NCBI RefSeq assembly: GCF_902498805.1
Contig: NZ_LR701637.1
Coordinates: 62,001-126,000 of the forward strand
Direction: 5' to 3'
Length of the DNA stretch: 64,000 bases
Origin: Imperialibacter sp. EC-SDR9
Lineage (GTDB): Bacteria; Bacteroidota; Bacteroidia; Cytophagales; Cyclobacteriaceae
Shown here: positions 42,683 through 51,926 of the stretch, in pieces
How the letters are laid out: each line of letters begins with the position of its first letter
How positions within the stretch are numbered: the first letter of the stretch is position 1
Position numbers and translations under genes: made by a program
The notes under the pieces: model-generated
Told to the model about the DNA's origin: nothing
What the model saw: the letters and a program-made list of their open reading frames with translations, nothing else
The model's database searches: none

Positions 42683-43729
42683 ATGAAAGCCATCACATTT
42701 CAGGGAAAGGAGAAGCTGAGCTTTGAAACGGTAGCGGATCCAACGATCATTCAACCAACAGATGTGATTGTAAAAGTAGCGCTCACCGCTATTTGCGGCT
42801 CTGATTTGCACGTGTACCGGGAGCACGAAAAAGGCCTGGACTACGGCACTGTCATGGGCCATGAGTTTTTCGGGGAGGTGGTGGAGGTTGGAAGTGCTGT
42901 CACTGGCCTTAAAAAAGGCGACAGGGTGGTAAGCCCTTTCACGACGAGTTGTGGTGTATGTTATTTCTGCAAAATCGGTCTTACATGCAGATGCCTGCAA
43001 GGGCAGCTTTATGGTTGGGTAGAGCACGGCCATGGTCTTCATGGCGCACAAGCTGAGTACGTTAGAGTGCCACTTGCCGATAGTACGTTGGTTAAGTCCC
43101 CCGAAGGTCTTAGCGAAGAACAGGTACTGCTCACCGGCGACATCTTCAGTACAGGTTATTTTTGTGCCGAAAACGCCGGCGTCAGGCCAGGTGGAAGATA
43201 TGTGGTGCTGGGGTGTGGCCCTGTTGGGCTGATGGCTATTCTGGCAGCAAAAATACAGGGAGCTGACGAAATTTGGGCTGTGGATAGCGTGCCCGAGCGC
43301 CTGGCAATCGCTCAAAGGTATGGAGCCGTAGCGGTGGACTTGTCAAAAACCGATGCTAAGCAGTTTATTCTTGAGCAAACCAATGGAATTGGTGCCGACG
43401 CTGTGATGGAAGTTGTTGGGAATCCTTCGGCGCAGCAACTGGCTTTTGATGTGGTGCGCCCCGGCGGAATTATTTCATCTGTGGGCGTGCATACGGCCAG
43501 TAACTTCACCTTTTCGCCGGTTGATGCTTACAACAAGAACATCACCTATAAAACCGGAAGGTGCCCTGCCAGGCACTACATGTCAAAATTGCTTCCTTTG
43601 CTTGGCAGTCAGCAAATTGACCTGTCGGCTATTATCTCTCACAGGCTCCCCTTAGCGCAAGGGGTAGAAGGATACAGAATTTTTGATCAGAAGCTGGATA
43701 AGAGCTTAAAGATCATTCTGGACAATTGA
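42683..43729 (+). CDS. Zinc-dependent alcohol dehydrogenase, formaldehyde-dehydrogenase-like
   Basis: A 348-residue medium-chain dehydrogenase/reductase. Catalytic zinc ligands are Cys38 (ICGSDLH) and His60/Glu61 (GHEFFG). Structural zinc cysteines are 90, 93, 96 and 104. The NAD site is VVLGCGPVGLMA. The overall pattern follows the group annotated as glutathione-independent formaldehyde or threonine-type dehydrogenases. The gene follows uvrA by 7 bases, an arrangement that may reflect readthrough rather than shared function. Its stop adjoins the stop of the convergent small lipoprotein gene. Confidence 0.9.
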   Translation: MKAITFQGKEKLSFETVADPTIIQPTDVIVKVALTAICGSDLHVYREHEKGLDYGTVMGHEFFGEVVEVGSAVTGLKKGDRVVSPFTTSCGVCYFCKIGLTCRCLQGQLYGWVEHGHGLHGAQAEYVRVPLADSTLVKSPEGLSEEQVLLTGDIFSTGYFCAENAGVRPGGRYVVLGCGPVGLMAILAAKIQGADEIWAVDSVPERLAIAQRYGAVAVDLSKTDAKQFILEQTNGIGADAVMEVVGNPSAQQLAFDVVRPGGIISSVGVHTASNFTFSPVDAYNKNITYKTGRCPARHYMSKLLPLLGSQQIDLSAIISHRLPLAQGVEGYRIFDQKLDKSLKIILDN

Positions 43730-44131
43730 TTATCTGGTGAGATCCAGAAAGATGTCACCCATCAATACCAACTGTATATGGTCATCGGACTTCTCTTTCA
43801 TTAAGTAGGCTATTCCATGTAAATCGCCTTCATTCAACAGCTCCAGCGTATCGTTCCTCATAGCCCATTTTTGCGAGTGCTCAAGTGTGTCTGCCGAAAA
43901 TATGCAGCCAGGGTAACCATAGGCCGTGATAGTTACTTCATCGTTGTTGAATTCAATCCACCCTTCCATGGTCATGGCGATGTCATCGCTCACATCGGGG
44001 AAGGCTTCTTTGCTTGTCGTCCAGTTAGCTTTCCATTTCCCCTGAAGGGCCTTTTGGGTTTTGTCACCTTCAGAGCAGAAGGTAAGGGTAAGGGCAACAA
44101 GTACGACAGCGTATGTTAAAAGACGGCGCAT
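43730..44131 (-). CDS. Small exported protein, probable lipoprotein
   Basis: A 133-residue protein with a signal sequence and a possible lipobox ending LTFC (Cys19). The mature part has LQGKWKANW near its start and a set of beta strands, reminiscent of lipocalin-like Bacteroidetes proteins, but no family is certain. No catalytic residues stand out. It abuts the convergent alcohol dehydrogenase stop with no spacer. Confidence 0.55.
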   Translation of the reverse strand: MRRLLTYAVVLVALTLTFCSEGDKTQKALQGKWKANWTTSKEAFPDVSDDIAMTMEGWIEFNNDEVTITAYGYPGCIFSADTLEHSQKWAMRNDTLELLNEGDLHGIAYLMKEKSDDHIQLVLMGDIFLDLTR

Positions 44132-44191
44132 ATAGTTTTGGTCACAATTGGATGAACGAAATTATAAAAATGGAATTGCTTTTGCACTCAT

Positions 44192-46168
44192 CTATTTTAG
44201 TCCCTTGGCAGTGTGATGGGCAAGAGCCATGATGCTCAGCATGGGGTTTACACCACTGGCCGACGGGAAAGCTGATCCATCGCCAATGTAGATGTTGGGC
44301 ACTTCATAGAGGCTGCCATCAGGCGCTGTTGGGTGCGTCTTTTTATCTTCCCCCATTCGGCAGGTGCCCATTTGATGCGCACTGTACAGCGAAAATTGAT
44401 TTGGGCGCCAACCCCAGACCGGCAGGTTGTGGATAAATTTCTCAAGATCGGCTCTTTTGCCTGTATTATTAAAGCGATGATTACCGAAATGCGGATAGAT
44501 GATCTGCTCGCAGTCATTGGCAAAATGGAGCCGGCTCGCTTCTTCCATCCCGTTAATGAGGTGCTTCAAATCGAATCCATGAAGTTTGTAATGCACAATC
44601 GGTTGGCCTTCCTTGTCGATAGTGATGTATCCAGGAAACTTGTCTCGTACAATGGCTATGAAAGAAGCAATGTGCGATGCATTCAACATGTCTTCTTTGA
44701 ATTGGCGGGCACCTGACCAGGGAAGAGACATGGCAATGAGGCCGGGATGAGTGGGCGGTGTTTCAAGCTTGAAGCCGTAGTTGCCGTCCAACCGGGCGAA
44801 TTGATCATTGACAACAGACATCATTGGCCCAAACCAGGCTTCTGATTTTTGTGTGTAGATGGAACTAATACCTACAGTAGGGTGAAGGTAAAGATGCCTT
44901 CCTATGTGCTCATGCTTGAGCCCACTTCTTTTCAGCAGCGCTGGTGTCTGAATAGCCCCGGCGGCAACTACAATTTTTTTTGCTTGTATAAAGACCTTTT
45001 TCTTGTGGCCCTTTGGTGAATAGTAAACCGCTTCTGCCCCTATTGCTCTTCCATTTTTAATGGCTATCTTTTCAATTTGGCACTGCGAAAGAAGGCGGGC
45101 ACCGGCAGTTGTCGCTTTTCGAATATAGGTTTGAGCAGTGCCTTGTTTGATCCCGTACCTGTCGCCCAGGCTGCTAAAGCCCAGCTTTTGAAAATCTTCT
45201 ACAGTTGGCCGCCGCTCATTTCTTGGAATGAGTTCAACCTGCTGACCTAGTTTCCTGGAGCCGTCCAACAGAAGCTGATTTTGCAGGTTGTGAAGCGAGT
45301 AGTTGGTGTTAACACCTATTTCTGCTACTACAGCATCTAAGCTGGCCTGAAACGACTGGGCGGTTAGAAAAGGTACACCATGTTCGCTGGCCCATTCCTG
45401 AAGAATATAGTCAGGGGTCCTGAAGCTACCAGCCCAGTTGACGGTAGTGCCGCCTCCTACGCAACTACCAGCAAAAATACTCACCTGCCCGTCGGAAGAC
45501 GTGATGGCACCCTTTCCGTCATACAACGTCTCAATCATCTTTCCTTCTTCCTGAGTGAAGTCAGCGCCGTGGAGGTAAGGGCCTTTGTCGGCGATGATAA
45601 CGTCTTTGCCTGAGCCTGCCAGCTCACCTGCTATCACACCACCCCCCGCACCGCTACCAATCACGAGTAATTCGCAGGTTAAGCTACTGTCATTGTCAAT
45701 CTGCAATACTGGAAGTCGGGGGAGTTTGTCCGCATCGTCCAGCAGTGGCCCGGGATACTGAATGGCCTTGAAGTCGGGGTGGTAACCATCTTCGGTGGAG
45801 CTGAAATAGATGAAAGTTGAAAGTTTTTTGAGAGAAGAAAATGCCTTCCGGAGCTTTTTTACAGGGCTATTGGACCAGGTGATGAAAAGTTTTTCTCTTT
45901 GTTGAAAAGTCAGGTCCAGAAACTTCTTCATAGGCCCCGCCCAGGTCATGCCCAGCAGGTTACTGTCTAATATTTTCAGTAGTTGATTAAATTCCTCTCG
46001 TGCAGGCCGGGGCTGGGAGGCTATCACCTCTGCAATTTTGCCTGGGGAAACCCTGTCAGCTCCTTTCGAGGCCCAAAAACCTTTGTGCTCGCCACTGGTG
46101 GTGTCGGGAGCGATGAAAGTGTTGGCCACTTCCTCCAAAATGTTGCACTGTCTTTCTGTAAGCTTCAT
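44192..46168 (-). CDS. GMC-family oxidoreductase (long-chain alcohol oxidase-like)
   Basis: A 658-residue flavoenzyme. Residues about 1-130 resemble a gluconate 2-dehydrogenase subunit-3-like helical domain; the FAD-binding GSGAGGGVIAGELAGSG motif is near 168-184. GMC signatures include GGGTTVNWAGSF in the middle and SAHQMGTCRMGED followed by SGVNPMLSIMALA near the end. The fusion and length match fatty-alcohol oxidases. It starts 1 base after the stop of the aldehyde dehydrogenase gene, so the pair would take an alcohol to its acid, the alcohol oxidised by this enzyme and the aldehyde by the neighbour. The substrate is inferred from family and context. Confidence 0.88.
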   Translation of the reverse strand: MKLTERQCNILEEVANTFIAPDTTSGEHKGFWASKGADRVSPGKIAEVIASQPRPAREEFNQLLKILDSNLLGMTWAGPMKKFLDLTFQQREKLFITWSNSPVKKLRKAFSSLKKLSTFIYFSSTEDGYHPDFKAIQYPGPLLDDADKLPRLPVLQIDNDSSLTCELLVIGSGAGGGVIAGELAGSGKDVIIADKGPYLHGADFTQEEGKMIETLYDGKGAITSSDGQVSIFAGSCVGGGTTVNWAGSFRTPDYILQEWASEHGVPFLTAQSFQASLDAVVAEIGVNTNYSLHNLQNQLLLDGSRKLGQQVELIPRNERRPTVEDFQKLGFSSLGDRYGIKQGTAQTYIRKATTAGARLLSQCQIEKIAIKNGRAIGAEAVYYSPKGHKKKVFIQAKKIVVAAGAIQTPALLKRSGLKHEHIGRHLYLHPTVGISSIYTQKSEAWFGPMMSVVNDQFARLDGNYGFKLETPPTHPGLIAMSLPWSGARQFKEDMLNASHIASFIAIVRDKFPGYITIDKEGQPIVHYKLHGFDLKHLINGMEEASRLHFANDCEQIIYPHFGNHRFNNTGKRADLEKFIHNLPVWGWRPNQFSLYSAHQMGTCRMGEDKKTHPTAPDGSLYEVPNIYIGDGSAFPSASGVNPMLSIMALAHHTAKGLK

Positions 46169-46169
46169 T

Positions 46170-47609
46170 TCAGAAATACTTCATAAGGATATTGAGAATC
46201 CGTTTTTTTGCGGCAGTATAAGGCGGGTAAAGCAATTTGGCTGAGGTGAAACCGACCCTTTGTTTCAACCAGGCTTTTTCATTTGAAAAGGCCAGAAACC
46301 CAAAATGTCCATGAGACTTACCGATGCCACTTTCGTTCACTCCACCGAAGGGAAGGTGCGGCTGCTGAAATTGGACTACCACATCATTGACGCACGCCGT
46401 TCCTGACGAGGTTTCCAGTCGGTATCTTTTTTGAATGCCCTTATCGTTCGAAAACAGATAAAGCGATAGGGCTTTGGGCTGTCCGTTTATATATTGGATG
46501 ACCTCGTCGTGGTTTTTGAAAGTATTAACCGGAAGTATTGGGCCGAAAATTTCTTCTCTCATTAAGGTGGTGTGAAGAGGCACATTGTCGAGAACTGTGG
46601 GAGAAATGAAGTTTTCGGTTTCATCAACGTCGCCACCGTAAATAAGGCTGGCTCCGTCCTCTATGGCCGTGCTCAAAGCCTGACAGAGCCGCTGATAGTG
46701 CTTTTTATTGATGATTCGGGCGTAACTAGGAGATTCTTTAAAATCTTCGCCGGGTTGTTTGAATAGTGTTTCCAGAAAATATTTCAGGTGTTCCAAAAAC
46801 GGCTCCTTTACACTCTCGTGAATGAAGAGGTAGTCGGGTGACACACAAGTTTGGCCACAGTTAAGAAGTTTTCCCCAGACGATTTTTTCGGCAGCGTCTT
46901 TCAAATCTGCTGTTTTATCAATTACAACGGGAGATTTACCTCCCAATTCAAGTGTCACCGAGCTTAGGTTTTTGGCTGCTGCCTCCATCACTATTTTGCC
47001 TACAGCCGAGCTTCCGGTAAAAAAAATGTGATTGAATGGCAGCCGAAGAAGTTGTTGGGTTACTTCAGGCCCACCCTGATACACCGCCACTTCCCCCTGG
47101 GGAAACAACTCGCCTACCATTTTCGCAATAAGCTTCGAGGTGTTGGGAGTCAATTCAGATGGTTTTAGAATAGCGGTGTTGCCCGCAGCAATAGCCGAAA
47201 CCAACGGCCCTATGCATAAATTGAACGGATAATTCCATGGAGAAATAATTAAGCAAACGCCTTTCGGCTCGTAGACGACAGATGCAGAAGAGCCGAAATA
47301 GGTTAGCCCGGCAGGCAATGATGTAGGTCTTGTCCATTTTTTAAGACTTTTCAGTGCCAGATTGATGTCTGCCAGCACCACAAAGGTTTCAGAGAGGTCA
47401 GCTTCAAAGCCAGGCTTTTTGAAGTCGCTGTATACGGCATCACGAATTCTCGCCTTGTTGGCAAGTATCCAGGCCTTGATCTTTTTCAGCCGGTCAATTC
47501 TCAGCTTGTAGCTTTCTTTCCTGAGCAAAAGAGCTTTCTGTGACTGTTGCAAAAAGACCTCGGACAGATCAAAGTCAAGCGTTTTTGTTTGGTGTTTCTC
47601 GTCTATCAA
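46170..47609 (-). CDS. Aldehyde dehydrogenase, fatty-aldehyde (ALDH3) type
   Basis: A 479-residue NAD(P)-dependent dehydrogenase. FTGS (197-200) contacts the cofactor, catalytic base Glu221 lies in LELGGKSP, and nucleophile Cys255 in GQTCVSPDY. The C-terminal segment (about 455-479, with RVGFTSAKLLYPPYT) resembles the membrane-targeting tail of class 3 fatty aldehyde dehydrogenases. It is the first gene of a two-gene unit with the GMC oxidoreductase. Confidence 0.93.
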   Translation of the reverse strand: MIDEKHQTKTLDFDLSEVFLQQSQKALLLRKESYKLRIDRLKKIKAWILANKARIRDAVYSDFKKPGFEADLSETFVVLADINLALKSLKKWTRPTSLPAGLTYFGSSASVVYEPKGVCLIISPWNYPFNLCIGPLVSAIAAGNTAILKPSELTPNTSKLIAKMVGELFPQGEVAVYQGGPEVTQQLLRLPFNHIFFTGSSAVGKIVMEAAAKNLSSVTLELGGKSPVVIDKTADLKDAAEKIVWGKLLNCGQTCVSPDYLFIHESVKEPFLEHLKYFLETLFKQPGEDFKESPSYARIINKKHYQRLCQALSTAIEDGASLIYGGDVDETENFISPTVLDNVPLHTTLMREEIFGPILPVNTFKNHDEVIQYINGQPKALSLYLFSNDKGIQKRYRLETSSGTACVNDVVVQFQQPHLPFGGVNESGIGKSHGHFGFLAFSNEKAWLKQRVGFTSAKLLYPPYTAAKKRILNILMKYF

Positions 47610-47639
47610 TTTCAGGTGGTGTTAATCCTTACTAACAAA

Positions 47640-47696
47640 TTACCACAAATAAGCCTCATTGTCTACCGGAAGATAATCAAAAACTATTTGTGGTAA
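47640..47696. promoter_or_regulatory. 12-bp inverted repeat in the divergent spacer
   Basis: TTACCACAAATA (47640-47651) and TATTTGTGGTAA (47685-47696) are exact inverted copies, 33 bases apart. They lie between the divergent aldehyde dehydrogenase and transglutaminase-like genes and could be a paired operator or a long-loop hairpin. Nearby TAACATT repeats (47695-47711) add to the repetitive look. Confidence 0.4.
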
Positions 47697-47863
47697 CATT
47701 AACGTAACATTGAACAATGTGTGGCATCAAATCAAAGGACATTTATCCACTGCTCCGACGAATTCGTCGAAAAAAGCTGAGAGAGGCGTACGTTATATTA
47801 ATTTAATGTTAACTTTATGTTATGTCGTCTCGTATTTAGATAAGACTTAACAGAAAATAACTG

Positions 47864-48685
47864 ATGAGTGCAAGGATTTACACACTTATTCTTCTAACCG
47901 GATGGGCTTCAATAGGCTTCGGTCAGGGGATTAGTGTGTCTGATTTGCGCTTTCATTCAGAGTTTGAAGAAAAGGTACTGTTCAATACCTCCAGCGAACC
48001 AGCTTTGGGTTTGTTACTGGTTGCCGATGAGTCAGTTGATCAACAACGTGCCGAATCTGACTTAATCACCTACGAAACCAATCTTGCTTTCTATCAAAGT
48101 CAGCAACGGAAATACAAGAGCGAAGAACAGTTCTTGAAATTCTTTTTCTACAGGGTTCACCGGAAGGAGCTGAAAAACTATGAGCAGTATGTGAGTCTCG
48201 CAGATCAATTCGAGACCGGACAGTATGATTGCCTCACTGCTACATCGCTTTACTTTTTGTACCTCACTGATTTGGGGTACGAGGTAAATTTGGTGGAAAC
48301 GGATTACCACATCTATTTAAAGATCAATACAGCAGGGAAAGACTTCTTGCTTGAATCTACAGACCCTATTGCCGGGTTTATTTCTTCTCAAAATGAAATA
48401 CAGGAGAAGGAAAGAGAGTATCTCAGCGCACAGCGTCAGAGCATATCGGGCATTTCGTCGAACACCAGAAGCGGCCAGAAAAGCTATATTCAGAACAGCA
48501 TGCTTACCAAAAAGCAGTTAGCTGGGCTTAACTACTACAACAGGGCCATTGCAGCCTGGAATGCCAAAGAGATCGTAAAGGCTGTTGCTTTGGTAGACAA
48601 GTCATATTTTCTTTACCCGTCTGATCGTATTTCGAATGTAAGAGATTACTTCCGGGGACAAAGCGAATTGCTTGCTAGTAAATAA
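47864..48685 (+). CDS. Exported transglutaminase-like cysteine protein
   Basis: A 273-residue protein with a signal peptide ending GFG-Q (residues 1-20). Cys123 (YDCLTATSLY), His149 (DYHIYLKI) and Glu164 (LLESTDP) are in the order and spacing of a transglutaminase-like papain-fold triad, the last position usually being Asp. The C-terminal third is helical with a TPR-like look (LNYYNRAIAAWNAKE). Such proteins may be proteases or scaffold factors; the activity is not known. It is a single-gene unit closed by a terminator at 48941. Confidence 0.65.
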   Translation: MSARIYTLILLTGWASIGFGQGISVSDLRFHSEFEEKVLFNTSSEPALGLLLVADESVDQQRAESDLITYETNLAFYQSQQRKYKSEEQFLKFFFYRVHRKELKNYEQYVSLADQFETGQYDCLTATSLYFLYLTDLGYEVNLVETDYHIYLKINTAGKDFLLESTDPIAGFISSQNEIQEKEREYLSAQRQSISGISSNTRSGQKSYIQNSMLTKKQLAGLNYYNRAIAAWNAKEIVKAVALVDKSYFLYPSDRISNVRDYFRGQSELLASK

Positions 48686-49003
48686 AGTGCCGCCGTAAGG
48701 TTAAGCTCCTTGCTTTAGTCAACCCCTGGACTGCCTCTCAAGCCCCTCCCATCAGGAAATTTTGCCTCCCTCTATCGAGACAATATGTATCTATGACTGA
48801 CATTTCTTAAAACGATGATACACCTAGCATTTGAAAAGTTCCCAGGAAGTGTTTTGAGGGGGCTGCGGTGAGTTAGATTTTGGTAAGAATCTCAGCGCAG
48901 TTGCTTTTTCTCATAACAGCTTTCACCAGAGGTGCCAAATAAAAATGCCCGGACGAAGCCGGGCATTTTTGATTTTATCTAAAGTCGAGCAAAAGCACCT
49001 GAT
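48686..49003. other. Gene-free convergent spacer
   Basis: This 318-base region lies between two converging genes. Apart from the hairpin at 48941-48970, I see no gene or RNA signature. An imperfect palindrome (AGCCCCTCCC near 48739 against GAGGGGGCT near 48856) is too weak to call. Confidence 0.5.
48941..48970. terminator. Bidirectional rho-independent terminator
   Basis: AAAAATGCCCGG (48941-48952) pairs with CCGGGCATTTTT (48959-48970) around a 6-base loop, giving a T-run on both strands. It serves both converging genes. Confidence 0.88.
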
Positions 49004-51085
49004 TTACTCCATGATTTTGAACTCTACCCTTCTGTTCTTCTCACGGTTTTCTCTTGTGTCATTCGGTACCTTAGGCTTGGTTTCACCATACCCCACCACA
49101 GTCAATCTTGCTTTATCGATGCCATTGTTGATAAAGTAATTATAAACCGCTCTGGCACGAAGTTCGGATAGTCGCTGATTGTAATCTTCCGGGCCGGAGG
49201 TGTCGGTGTGGCCAGAAACCTCAATCTTTCCTATTTTTTGTGCTTCAAGCATTTCTTTTACCCTTTCGAGCTCGGGGTAAGAAGCGGTCTTCAGCTCGTA
49301 TTTTTCAAGATCGAAAAAGATGTTGTTGAACGATATTTCCGCACCTTTTTCCAGCTTAACCATATAAAGATCAAGTTGCCTTGTTTTTTCTTCAGGGTTT
49401 GGCTGATTAAGGTCAAGGTTTCTATCGAGAGAAATATAACCGGCAGCCTCAGTGATTACACCATAGTGGGCACCGCCCCTTAGGCTAAAGTGAAACTCAC
49501 CTGTTTCAGGATTGGTCTTCACCGCACCGATGTCGACGCCGTCAGGTAGCCTTTCTATCATGATGGTAGCAATTACTGGCTTTTGGGTTTTTTCGTCAAG
49601 CACCCTGCCGTTCAGAGCAATGACAACATCCCTTGGGTTTATCTTCAGGTTTTTATTCTTAACACCGTCTAACTCAGAGGTAGCCAAAAGTTTGTCGGAC
49701 TCGATGAAAAACTCCTGAATTTCGAACCTGTAAATATCAGTGTCCTCATTTTCATCTCCTCTTGAGAAATAGGCATGCTTGCCTGAAGTGGGCATATTGA
49801 AATAGATGTCGTCACTTGCAGTGTTAATCCCTGCACCGAGGTTTTCGGGCTCCGACCAGTTTTGCCATGTGTCATCCAGCCTCGTGGTTACAAAGATGTC
49901 CGCACCACCGTATCCACTGATGCCTTTTGTAGAGAAGTAGAGGGTTTTATTGTCGTTGGTCAGGAAAGGTGCCTGCTCATCAGAAGCATTGTTGAGATCC
50001 CCGCCAAGGTTTTTAGGCTCCGACCAGGTGCCGTTGCCTTTTTTGAATGATACATAGAGATCTCGCCCGCCGTAGGTGTCGTCCCTCTCCGATGAGATAA
50101 TCATTGCTTTGCCGTCTGCCGAAAGCGAATAGTCTACTCTGGAATTGTAATTGTAGTCATTCTCAATCTCGATGTTCTCAGGTTCGGCCCATTCACCATT
50201 GACAAGCTTGCTCATTGAAGCACCAGCAAACATTTTGCCCTTTTTACCATATTGGTTACCCAATAAAAGTATCATCTCTCCATTTTCCTGAGTTATGGAA
50301 GAAACAAAGTTTGGCCCTTTTGTATTCAATGGTGGGCCCGCATTCTTAGCAATGTTCCACTCTTGCTTTTCTTCATTCCATTCTGAATACCAGATGTCCT
50401 CGGCGTCATCCACGCCTCCAACGTTTTGTGGATGGTACTGACGGCTAAAAAAGAGGTATTTTCCGTCAGGAGATATAATTGGACTGTGCTCTACGTAGGT
50501 ACTGTTTACGTTTTCTCCCAATTTCTCAACTGTTTCCAGGTTTTGGTTTACATTCTGGGCGATGTTGACCAATACTGTAATAGGAATGTTTGAGTCACTT
50601 ATACCGATGGCATCGATACTGTTAAGCCCTTTGATAGAACGCCCATCAATAACGAGCCTGATGCCGGCAATCTCATAACTGGTTCTTTCGAAGAAAAGGT
50701 TGAGCAGCCTGCTTTCTATAGGGATGGATCTGGGAGTCAGCTCAAACAACAAAAACTCATTGAAGGAAGCATCGTAGGCATATACCTGCGAAATGGCACC
50801 CGGGTTTTGCGACTCAGCGATTGCAATTTGCTGTGCTCTAATAGGCTTTTCGAAAGCAACAGTGATAAATTCGGTTCTGTCGGCCTTGTTGGGGGTCCAG
50901 GCATTGGGATTGTCGCCTCCATTGGGCAACACGTTGGGCTTGTGAAGCACCTGCATTGCTGAGTATTCCAGTGGGGACATCTCTGACGAAACTTCAATGA
51001 CTCTACTGGCCCAGCTAACAGATTCCTGTGCTTTCAGGCTTATGCCAATTGCAAAAGAACATAATACTAGTAGAATTCTTTTCAT
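49004..51085 (-). CDS. OmpA-family protein with PD40 repeats
   Basis: A 693-residue envelope protein from 51085 (five codons after a possible earlier Met). Order: signal peptide ending KAQ; a galactose-binding-like domain (about 25-170, with LEYSAMQVLHKPNVLP and NPGAISQVYAYD); PD40/WD40-like repeats (about 195-450, with SPDGKYLFFSR and TNDNKTLYFST); a carboxypeptidase-regulatory-like domain (about 475-555); and OmpA C-terminal domain (about 580-693, with SGHTDTSGPEDYN and NREKNRRVEF). It should bind peptidoglycan from the outer membrane. Related OmpA-PD40 proteins include PorE of type IX secretion; whether this is such a component is uncertain. Confidence 0.9.
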   Translation of the reverse strand: MKRILLVLCSFAIGISLKAQESVSWASRVIEVSSEMSPLEYSAMQVLHKPNVLPNGGDNPNAWTPNKADRTEFITVAFEKPIRAQQIAIAESQNPGAISQVYAYDASFNEFLLFELTPRSIPIESRLLNLFFERTSYEIAGIRLVIDGRSIKGLNSIDAIGISDSNIPITVLVNIAQNVNQNLETVEKLGENVNSTYVEHSPIISPDGKYLFFSRQYHPQNVGGVDDAEDIWYSEWNEEKQEWNIAKNAGPPLNTKGPNFVSSITQENGEMILLLGNQYGKKGKMFAGASMSKLVNGEWAEPENIEIENDYNYNSRVDYSLSADGKAMIISSERDDTYGGRDLYVSFKKGNGTWSEPKNLGGDLNNASDEQAPFLTNDNKTLYFSTKGISGYGGADIFVTTRLDDTWQNWSEPENLGAGINTASDDIYFNMPTSGKHAYFSRGDENEDTDIYRFEIQEFFIESDKLLATSELDGVKNKNLKINPRDVVIALNGRVLDEKTQKPVIATIMIERLPDGVDIGAVKTNPETGEFHFSLRGGAHYGVITEAAGYISLDRNLDLNQPNPEEKTRQLDLYMVKLEKGAEISFNNIFFDLEKYELKTASYPELERVKEMLEAQKIGKIEVSGHTDTSGPEDYNQRLSELRARAVYNYFINNGIDKARLTVVGYGETKPKVPNDTRENREKNRRVEFKIME

Positions 51086-51123
51086 ATCAAGCCGATTCAA
51101 TAAGGTTTAGGATTAGGGATAAA

Positions 51124-51858
51124 TTATTCTCGAATGACTCGTACCTCAACACGGCGATTCCTTCGTTTATCTTCATCAGTTCTTTCAAGCGTAAGTGGTT
51201 GAGTGCCCCCAAAAGCTTTTGTTTGCACTCTGTTCTTTTTTATGTTTTTAGAAATTAGATAATCTTTTACGGCATTTACCCTTTCCAACGACAACTCCAT
51301 ATTAGCGGCATCGCTGCCCTCAAAGTCGGTGTGGCCTTCAAGCTGAATAACCATGTTGGGCCTCTCGTTAAGCCAGTCCACCAAACGATCCAACTCTTCA
51401 AACGAGCTTGAGCTTATCTTTGACCTGCCTCTTTCGAAAATAAGATTTTCGAGAGTGATCATTTGATTAGCCCTGTCAGGGGTAAGGCGGAACTCCAAAT
51501 TAAAGGCAGAATCGCCTGCCTGTAGCCCAACCTTAAATTCTCTGTCAACAGCATCATACCCATTTGCCTTAATTTTCATGGTGTAGGAAGTGTTGTTGAA
51601 TAGGAATAGCTCAAAAGAGCCATCTTGCTGCTTGCTCTTATTCGATCCCATATCATCATAATAGGGAAGCTTTTCATAGAAAACAGAGGCGACAATAGGT
51701 TCTCCGGTTTTATCATCCACAACTTTTCCAGACACTTTAACTAAGGAATCCTTCTGCTGATAAAACCCTGCTGTTGATAAAAAACTAGCATTAGCTTTAA
51801 GCTGCCACGCACTTGCTATAAAAAACAGGGCAAGATATGCTGCCGGTGTTATTTTCAT
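51124..51858 (-). CDS. OmpA-family protein with carboxypeptidase-regulatory-like domain
   Basis: A 244-residue protein: signal peptide, a regulatory-like beta-sandwich domain (about 40-130, KVSGKVVDDKTGEPIVASVF) and an OmpA domain (about 140-244, ENLIFERGRSKISSSS; EGHTDFEGSDAAN; RRNRRVEVRV). It repeats the C-terminal part of the larger OmpA protein that follows after 38 bases, so one likely arose from the other. It anchors to peptidoglycan. Confidence 0.88.
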   Translation of the reverse strand: MKITPAAYLALFFIASAWQLKANASFLSTAGFYQQKDSLVKVSGKVVDDKTGEPIVASVFYEKLPYYDDMGSNKSKQQDGSFELFLFNNTSYTMKIKANGYDAVDREFKVGLQAGDSAFNLEFRLTPDRANQMITLENLIFERGRSKISSSSFEELDRLVDWLNERPNMVIQLEGHTDFEGSDAANMELSLERVNAVKDYLISKNIKKNRVQTKAFGGTQPLTLERTDEDKRRNRRVEVRVIRE

Positions 51859-51926
51859 GGTAAGGTCGATAGTAATTTTTCCAATAAAAGTAAGCTTTTT
51901 CGAAGCTAATAAAAAAAATTATTGAA

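Noticed and set aside
42668-43315. Minus-strand open frame of 215 codons
   Set aside because: Antisense to the alcohol dehydrogenase; its translation is rich in His/Cys/Thr without domain sense.
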